Part shown: in pieces, positions 24,608 to 27,955 of the stretch | How the letters are laid out: each line of letters starts with the position of its first letter | How positions within the stretch are numbered: position 1 is the first letter of the stretch | Source of the DNA: a virus | Length of the DNA: 27,955 nt | Reading direction: 5' to 3' (one strand) | Virus record (IMG/VR): IMGVR_UViG_3300028864_000080 | Location: 1-27,955 of that record | Program-made: the position numbers and the translations under genes | Notes under the pieces: generated by a model | Databases searched by the model: none | What the model was told of the DNA's origin: nothing | Seen by the model: only the letters and a program-made list of their open reading frames with translations

Positions 24608-24643
24608 TTCCCTGGTAGGGAAAGGGTGATCAGAGATTCGGTT
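24608..24643 (-). repeat. Repeat copy B: 33-nt GC-rich element with small hairpin, upstream of HExxH/terminase genes
   Basis: The element 24611-24643 matches 6131-6163 at 27 of 33 positions, same orientation. The hairpin is TTCCCT (24608-24613) / AGGGAA (24617-24622) with the loop GGT, i.e. ACC on the sense strand. Relative to copy A the two outer pairs of the shared 5-bp stem change on both sides (T-A to C-G and C-G to T-A), keeping pairing. It ends at the stop of the 40-codon gene and lies 43 nt before the HExxH gene start, so it sits in that gene's leader. Confidence 0.7.
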
Positions 24644-24764
24644 AAGAATTAGTTACAACTTTAGTTCTTTTCTCAGTACAATTAGTATATCTGTGAATAA
24701 CATTTTCAGGAGTATTACTAAAAGTACAATTACAATCTCCCATATAATTATAAAGTATATTCAT
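24642..24764 (-). CDS. Possible 40-residue Cys-containing protein
   Basis: ATG at 24764-24762 opens a 40-codon frame ending in TAA at 24644-24642. The peptide begins MNILYNYMGDCNCTFSN and contains CNC and a later Cys (YTNC), then a basic tail (TEKRTKVVTNS). It starts 1 nt after the stop of the 67-residue gene and fills an otherwise empty gap, so spacing argues for a real gene. Three cysteines and one His could bind a metal, but this is speculative. Just after the stop, the +1 frame continues for 18 more codons with RISDHPFPTR, which resembles residues encoded by repeat copy A. A frameshifted longer form is therefore possible. Confidence 0.42.
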   Translation of the reverse strand: MNILYNYMGDCNCTFSNTPENVIHRYTNCTEKRTKVVTNS

Positions 24765-24765
24765 A

Positions 24766-24969
24766 TTATTTATTATTAGGATTATGCCAACGTTCTTTCA
24801 TTTCAACAGTTATAGGTATTCCACCACTAGTACCAAAATAATATATAAAATCTTTTTCATTATTAGTCATAATAGAAGTAACTTGTTTTACTAATTTATT
24901 AAATGCAATTTTATCTATAGTAATATCATTACATTTAAATGGAGATTGTTTACCATTACATTTTTCCAT
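24766..24969 (-). CDS. Small unknown protein
   Basis: A 67-residue protein (MEKCNGKQSPFKCNDITIDK...). Two Cys near the N-terminus (Cys4, Cys13) precede a short helix (AFNKLVKQVTSIMTNNEKD). A hydrophobic strand and Gly turn follow (FIYYFGTSGGIPITVEM), and the end is polar (WHNPNNK). No membrane helix or known motif is visible. It lies 6 nt after the second spanin-like gene and 1 nt before the possible 40-residue gene. The role is unknown. Confidence 0.55.
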   Translation of the reverse strand: MEKCNGKQSPFKCNDITIDKIAFNKLVKQVTSIMTNNEKDFIYYFGTSGGIPITVEMKERWHNPNNK

Positions 24970-24975
24970 AATAGT

Positions 24976-25374
24976 TTATTTTAGAATAGTTATAATAACA
25001 AATAATAGAGTAGTAGCAATTCCACCTGTACCAATTAACTTCCAAGTATCTTTAGATTTAATTTCTTTAGATAACTGATTATTTAATTGAATATTTTTAG
25101 CATTACTAATAGAATCATTTTTAGCAAAAGCTTTCATATTATCATTAAACTTAATTTCATTAATTTTATAAGTATCAATAATTAATTCATTATCAAAATT
25201 AAGTTCTTCAAGTTTATTTTTATCTTGAAATATAATAGCAATAGTTCTATTTTGTTTTTTAGTATAACCTACAATAGTATCATTTCCAATCAAGTAATTC
25301 TTTTGAGATAAAATTGGAGATACTATCATCACTAACAATAGTAGGATTAGAATAGTTTTCAATTGTAGTTTCAT
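24976..25374 (-). CDS. Spanin-like partner with signal peptide and C-terminal membrane helix
   Basis: A 132-residue protein. An N-terminal signal peptide or anchor is clear (MKLQLKTILILLLLVMIVSPILSQ). It is followed by NDTIVGYTKKQNRTIAII, a coiled-coil-like helix (EIKFNDNMKAFAKNDSISNAKNIQLNNQLSKEIKS), then a C-terminal membrane segment (about 111-131, KLIGTGGIATTLLFVIITIL). This layout matches a protein type common in Bacteroidetes phages near lysis-type genes. It overlaps the upstream Rz-like gene by 95 nt in a different frame, as Rz/Rz1 pairs do. There is no lipobox cysteine, so it is not a classical Rz1 lipoprotein. The signal peptide is encoded inside the overlap, which supports the chosen start. 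Likely role: envelope fusion or disruption at lysis; moderately sure. Confidence 0.5.
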   Translation of the reverse strand: MKLQLKTILILLLLVMIVSPILSQKNYLIGNDTIVGYTKKQNRTIAIIFQDKNKLEELNFDNELIIDTYKINEIKFNDNMKAFAKNDSISNAKNIQLNNQLSKEIKSKDTWKLIGTGGIATTLLFVIITILK

Positions 25375-25603
25375 ATTTATTAGTTATTTGAGATTTATGA
25401 TTATATAATGAATCAATTATAACTTCATTTCTTTTAAGTATAATGTTATTAATTTTAATAATATTCTTTAAAGAATCTACTTGACTATTAGCAGTAGGTT
25501 CAGGAATTTTATTATCAAGAACTTCTGCAATTTGTATTAATCCATATAATACTGCAAATATACATAAAGCAATAGAAAAATATTTTAATGCAAGTTTTAG
25601 CAT
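25280..25603 (-). CDS. Rz-like inner-membrane spanin candidate
   Basis: A 107-residue protein. One N-terminal membrane helix (about 5-26, ALKYFSIALCIFAVLYGLIQIA) is followed by a periplasmic coiled-coil-like segment (VDSLKNIIKINNIILKRNEVIIDSLYNHKSQITNKYETTIENY), ending NPTIVSDDSISNFISKELLDWK. One anchor plus coiled coil is the layout of i-spanins (Rz), which disrupt the outer membrane after peptidoglycan is cut. The next gene, with signal peptide and C-terminal helix, overlaps it by 95 nt. The start overlaps the nuclease gene by 7 nt. Distance from the holin/DUF5675 pair is large (about 18 kb), so lysis genes would be split into two clusters. Confidence 0.52.
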   Translation of the reverse strand: MLKLALKYFSIALCIFAVLYGLIQIAEVLDNKIPEPTANSQVDSLKNIIKINNIILKRNEVIIDSLYNHKSQITNKYETTIENYSNPTIVSDDSISNFISKELLDWK

Positions 25604-26583
25604 AGTAGTAGTTTTGTTTGTTGTTCTCTATTATTCATCATGAAGTGATTCATCATTAATTTCACTTGTTGTTCTAGATATGGAAATTTATAAACTTCAA
25701 CAACTTCTTTCCAATCTTCTCTATTTAAAAACTTCTGTTCAATTGGACGTATATGACAAAGTATAATTCCTTTAAACGTATAACCAAATGTTGTAACTAA
25801 ATAAGCATATGTAGATAATTGTAAAGCATAATGATTACCTGTACTATCATCTAAATCATTAATAGGATATTGCATCTTATCATTAGTAGATTTCCATTTA
25901 TCTAAATCAAGTCTACCATCAGGAAGTTTTTCATAATGACCACTTTCAAATTTAATAGGTGCTTTATTAGTTTTCCAATCTAGTATTATAAATTCTAGTG
26001 TTTTATGATTAATACAAAGTATATCAATTAAACCACTAATACCATAAGCATCATCATAAACTCCAATTTCAGCATATATATAATATCCTGCTTTAGTAAG
26101 TCCAACTATAATATTGAAGATTTCAGGATATTTAATATCAATACCTGTATTTCTAAAATCTTCAATAGTTATTCTACCATAATTATGTTTAGCAATAATT
26201 TCATCTAAAGTAGCAATCTTATCGTCTATATAACCATTACCATTACGATTATAACCATTAGCATTCTTAACAGCTTGTTCTAAATATGAATGTTTTTCGG
26301 TACCAAACTCACAAGCAGTCTTAGTAGTATCTTCCCATTTAGCAAGAAGTTGTTTCCAAGTTTTACCTTTGTAATGTTCATACTTAGGATGTCTAGGATT
26401 CTGTCCAATCTTTTCACAAGCTTTAGCTATACCTTCAAAATCTTTTTTAACTTCATAGTTCTTAATAACTGTTGTAGTAGAAGTATAGGGTATTCCTAAT
26501 TCATTAGTATATTTATGGGCTTCTTCATTAAAATATATTGTTCTACCTTTAGGTATTAATCTATCTCGTAGTGGAGTTCTCAT
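25597..26583 (-). CDS. PD-(D/E)XK nuclease (RecB/Cas4-like)
   Basis: A 328-residue protein with the ordered RecB-family nuclease motifs: FGTEKH (His97), YAEIGVYD (Glu172), GLIDIL (Asp187), LDWKTNK (Asp202, Lys204) and ALQLSTYAY (Gln255, Tyr259). These form the metal-dependent DNA-cutting site. It is shorter than AddB/RecB and resembles stand-alone phage exonucleases. It contains NRNGNGYIDD (about 112-121), close to the EF-hand-like loop of the portal. Likely roles are DNA end processing during replication-linked packaging, recombination or degradation of host DNA. It overlaps the HU/IHF-like gene by 23 nt and the Rz-like gene by 7 nt. The catalytic call is firm; the substrate is unknown. Confidence 0.85.
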   Translation of the reverse strand: MRTPLRDRLIPKGRTIYFNEEAHKYTNELGIPYTSTTTVIKNYEVKKDFEGIAKACEKIGQNPRHPKYEHYKGKTWKQLLAKWEDTTKTACEFGTEKHSYLEQAVKNANGYNRNGNGYIDDKIATLDEIIAKHNYGRITIEDFRNTGIDIKYPEIFNIIVGLTKAGYYIYAEIGVYDDAYGISGLIDILCINHKTLEFIILDWKTNKAPIKFESGHYEKLPDGRLDLDKWKSTNDKMQYPINDLDDSTGNHYALQLSTYAYLVTTFGYTFKGIILCHIRPIEQKFLNREDWKEVVEVYKFPYLEQQVKLMMNHFMMNNREQQTKLLLC

Positions 26584-26986
26584 TGAATGATAATTTAATA
26601 TTTACTTCTACTATTTTGTTATTAGCTTCTTTAGTTGCAATATAATTATCTAAAATTGGTTGAATATCTTTTCTATGAGTTGTTCCACCATTTTCAATAA
26701 CTTTCATAATTTCTTGTCTAGCTTGATTAGTTCTTAAATTTCCTAAGCCGGTAATAAGTATATAATCATAATTATCTATACAAGCATTTTCTAAAGATAC
26801 ATATTGTTGATCATAAATATTATTTATTAATTCAACAACACTGGCATTATCTAAACTAGTAAATTGCTCAACCCAATCTTCAAACTGTTTACGTTCAAAT
26901 TTACGTTTATTTACTGTACTCATTAATGATATATCTTCTCTAATATGAGTAGTAATATTATTAAGTTGTTGTTCAGATAATGCCAT
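26561..26986 (-). CDS. HU/IHF-like DNA-binding protein
   Basis: A 141-residue protein. The helical N-terminal part (LSEQQLNNITTHIREDIS; FEDWVEQFTSLDNASVVELINNIYDQQYVS) is followed by YDYILITGLGNLRTNQARQEI (74-92). That phrase matches the 'V.L.GFG.F....R' saddle of HU/IHF proteins, whose arms bend DNA, and a polar tail follows. IHF-type proteins are a recognised component of crAss-like genomes. The N-terminus is longer than in bacterial HU (about 90 residues), so it is a divergent member. It may compact or bend phage DNA for packaging or transcription. It overlaps the nuclease gene by 23 nt and lies 6 nt after the first gene of the cluster. It ends in TAG. Confidence 0.58.
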   Translation of the reverse strand: MALSEQQLNNITTHIREDISLMSTVNKRKFERKQFEDWVEQFTSLDNASVVELINNIYDQQYVSLENACIDNYDYILITGLGNLRTNQARQEIMKVIENGGTTHRKDIQPILDNYIATKEANNKIVEVNIKLSFNENSTTR

Positions 26987-26992
26987 ATTATA

Positions 26993-27439
26993 TTATAGTT
27001 TTTTAGTTAGAATAATAGAACTTGCTTCAAAAGTATAATAACATCTAACTTTATAATCAACACTAGAAAGAGTAGTTGTAAATTTTCTATCTTTAGAATC
27101 AAATTTAAAATTCTTAATAACATTATCTAATTCACAAGGATCATTTTCAATAAATATTGCAGTAGGATTACCATACATATTAAATAGTATCATATCTCCA
27201 AAAAATAATTCAGGATATTCAATATAAGCTTTATTAGATGCCTTTACAATAGTTTTAGGATTTTTTGCAAGATCTTTAAAAAAGTTATCAACTATATTAC
27301 TATTAGCATTTTGCTTTTCAGCGGAGAGAGTAGTTAATTGTAAAGTACCAACAGTACCTTCAATACAAACTAATACATGATTATTATGTAATGTAATATC
27401 ACTACAATAATCTAAAACATTTTCTTTAGTTGTTTCCAT
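26993..27439 (-). CDS. First gene of the late transcript, unknown function
   Basis: A 148-residue protein (METTKENVLDYCSDITLHN...). It appears as mixed alpha/beta: VLVCIEGTVGTLQLTTL, then a helix (SNIVDNFFKDLAKNP), then PELFFGDMILFNMYGNPTAIFIEND, then KFTTTLSSVDYKVRCYYTFEASSIIL. There are no membrane segments or catalytic motifs that I can name. It is the promoter-proximal gene, about 24 nt downstream of the predicted start of transcription, which suggests early or strong expression in this operon. The gene is certain by length and context; the role is unknown. Confidence 0.6.
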   Translation of the reverse strand: METTKENVLDYCSDITLHNNHVLVCIEGTVGTLQLTTLSAEKQNANSNIVDNFFKDLAKNPKTIVKASNKAYIEYPELFFGDMILFNMYGNPTAIFIENDPCELDNVIKNFKFDSKDRKFTTTLSSVDYKVRCYYTFEASSIILTKKL

Positions 27440-27470
27440 ACATTTATTTATGTTTATTTGAATACTTCTA

Positions 27471-27501
27471 CAAATGTAATAATTAATTTATAGTACACAA
27501 C
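27471..27501 (-). promoter_or_regulatory. Bacteroidetes-type promoter upstream of the late genes
   Basis: On the minus strand TACATTTG (27478-27471) fits the -7 box TAnnTTTG exactly, and GTTG (27501-27498) lies 19 nt upstream as a near match to the -33 TTTG. Initiation would be near 27463, leaving a leader of about 24 nt to the ATG at 27439. It is the best promoter candidate in the window and supports a Bacteroidetes host. Confidence 0.6.
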
Positions 27502-27726
27502 AGGCACGATGTATTAGATTTTAGACCATATATATAAGGTATAATCCAAAAATGTACTAATGTATTGATAAACAGTTTAATAACCTTATATCGACTAAGA
27601 ATGAACCAATTTGATGATGTTAGGTAAATAAGTATTAATGTTAGTATTATAATTACATTAAGTAATAGTGTAATGATGTTTTAAATTATTATTAAGTTTA
27701 TTAATCATGAGAGCAGTATAATTATT

Positions 27727-27746
27727 AATTTAAAACGTTTTAAATT
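27727..27746. promoter_or_regulatory. 20-bp perfect palindrome in the control region
   Basis: AATTTAAAAC / GTTTTAAATT is a perfect 20-bp palindrome with a central CG. The symmetry fits a dimeric DNA-binding protein site (repressor, or an initiator). It is 288 nt upstream of the first late gene. No protein in the window is an obvious partner apart from the HU/IHF-like protein, which usually does not need palindromes. Confidence 0.35.
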
Positions 27747-27955
27747 TAGTATGTTTATTAGTATCGAAAGAAGTACTGTTTAGGATGTTTGTATGGATAG
27801 TCGAAGTATCTACCATTTGACCCCCACCTCTACTTGAATTTTGAACAACCCCCGCACTTAAATTGGAATCAGAGAAATTATTTCTTTGATTTATTATTAA
27901 TAATCAATCTATAAAATGAGAAGTAACTGCATTAGTGTTACAACAAACAATGAAT

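Larger units (their letters stand above)
27440..27955. other. Non-coding control region upstream of the late genes
   Basis: No frame longer than about 30 codons is convincing here. The region holds the promoter at 27471-27501. It also holds a 9-bp inverted repeat (ATATAAGGT at 27532-27540, ACCTTATAT at 27583-27591), a 20-bp palindrome (27727-27746), a small bulged hairpin around 27793-27816 (ATGG...CCAT) and two C5 runs (27821-27825, 27849-27853). crAss-like genomes usually have oppositely oriented early and late gene blocks, so a divergent early block may begin to the right; an ATG at 27916 on the plus strand is open to the edge but only 13 codons are visible. No tRNA was recognised. Confidence 0.55.

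Noticed and set aside
6131-24643. Repeat copies as sequencing-adapter contamination: the sense strand vaguely resembles the CTCTTTCCCTAC part of a common Illumina adapter.
   Set aside because: The match is short and broken, the two copies differ from each other and from the adapter at many positions, copy A is in frame within a normal gene, and neither copy is at a sequence end.
27730-27816. A 28-codon minus-strand frame (MVDTSTIHTNILNS...) preceded by a G-rich GAGGTGGGGG sequence.
   Set aside because: It is too short and has no recognisable composition; its end overlaps the 20-bp palindrome. Shine-Dalgarno-like sequences carry little weight in Bacteroidetes-type genes.
27916-27955. A plus-strand ATG open to the right edge (MRSNCISVTTNNE), possibly the first divergent early gene.
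   Set aside because: Only 13 codons are visible and no clear promoter or ribosome site precedes it, so it cannot be called a gene from this window.
27440-27955. A tRNA gene in the gene-free stretch.
   Set aside because: No T-arm GGTTCGAATCC-type sequence or cloverleaf could be found on either strand by eye.
1-27955. CRISPR array, integrase or insertion sequence within the window.
   Set aside because: No regularly spaced repeats, recombinase motifs or transposase genes were seen; the window reads as a continuous phage late region.

Overview
This window looks like the late (virion and lysis) half of an AT-rich tailed phage of the crAss-like group (Crassvirales), which infect Bacteroidales. 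The evidence is the gene order and recognisable proteins: a large terminase subunit with the deviant P-loop ARRKGYSYK, a large portal with a coiled-coil tail, a proline-rich scaffold-like protein, a crAss-type major capsid protein, several neck-ring proteins, a very large P22 gp10-like tail stabilization/nozzle protein, an HU/IHF-like protein and a PD-(D/E)XK nuclease. A FISUMP domain, common in Bacteroidetes proteins, and a TTG / TAnnTTTG promoter fit that host. All supported genes are on the minus strand, so the window reads biologically from right to left. All large genes are open in the standard genetic code, and TAA, TGA and TAG all occur as apparent stops, so stop-codon recoding is not seen here. 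I worked from sequence alone, without database searches. Family names rest on recognised motifs and context.

Layout in the direction of transcription. (1) 27955-27440: about 500 bp without a convincing gene. It holds a Bacteroidetes-type promoter just upstream of the first gene, a 20-bp perfect palindrome and a pair of C5 runs. It is probably the control region between the late and early gene sets. (2) 27439-24566: small accessory genes comprising an unknown protein, an HU/IHF-like protein, a RecB-type nuclease, an overlapping spanin-like pair, two small unknowns and an HExxH protein. (3) 24565-12823: the packaging and head module, with a putative small terminase, TerL, portal, scaffold-like protein, MCP, two conserved head/neck proteins and a possible capsid-associated protein. 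It is closed by a strong terminator at 12778-12813. (4) 12723-7478: a host-contact cassette with a membrane-anchored GAF-like protein, a receptor-binding protein ending in an SGNH esterase domain, a small structural protein, a LamG-FISUMP adhesin and a small unknown. (5) 7467-6598: lysis genes, a DUF5675 / L,D-transpeptidase-like protein and a holin-like protein. (6) 6601-493: neck and tail proteins, ending in the 1224-residue nozzle-like protein. (7) 459-1: a possible 27-residue Lys/Gly-rich peptide, a terminator, and the start of another gene cut by the window edge.

The most unexpected feature is a roughly 33-nt, relatively GC-rich element present twice, at 6131-6163 and 24611-24643, with 27 of 33 positions identical. 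One copy lies inside a neck-protein gene and the other in the leader before the HExxH/terminase genes. Both copies form a short hairpin with the same three-base loop, and the two outer base pairs differ in a compensatory way. That suggests a selected RNA or DNA structure, such as a translational operator, a phage RNA polymerase promoter or a recombination/packaging site. Other points of interest are a terminator-like hairpin inside the nozzle gene, a locally GC-rich patch in the portal gene, and mosaic composition in the receptor-binding genes.
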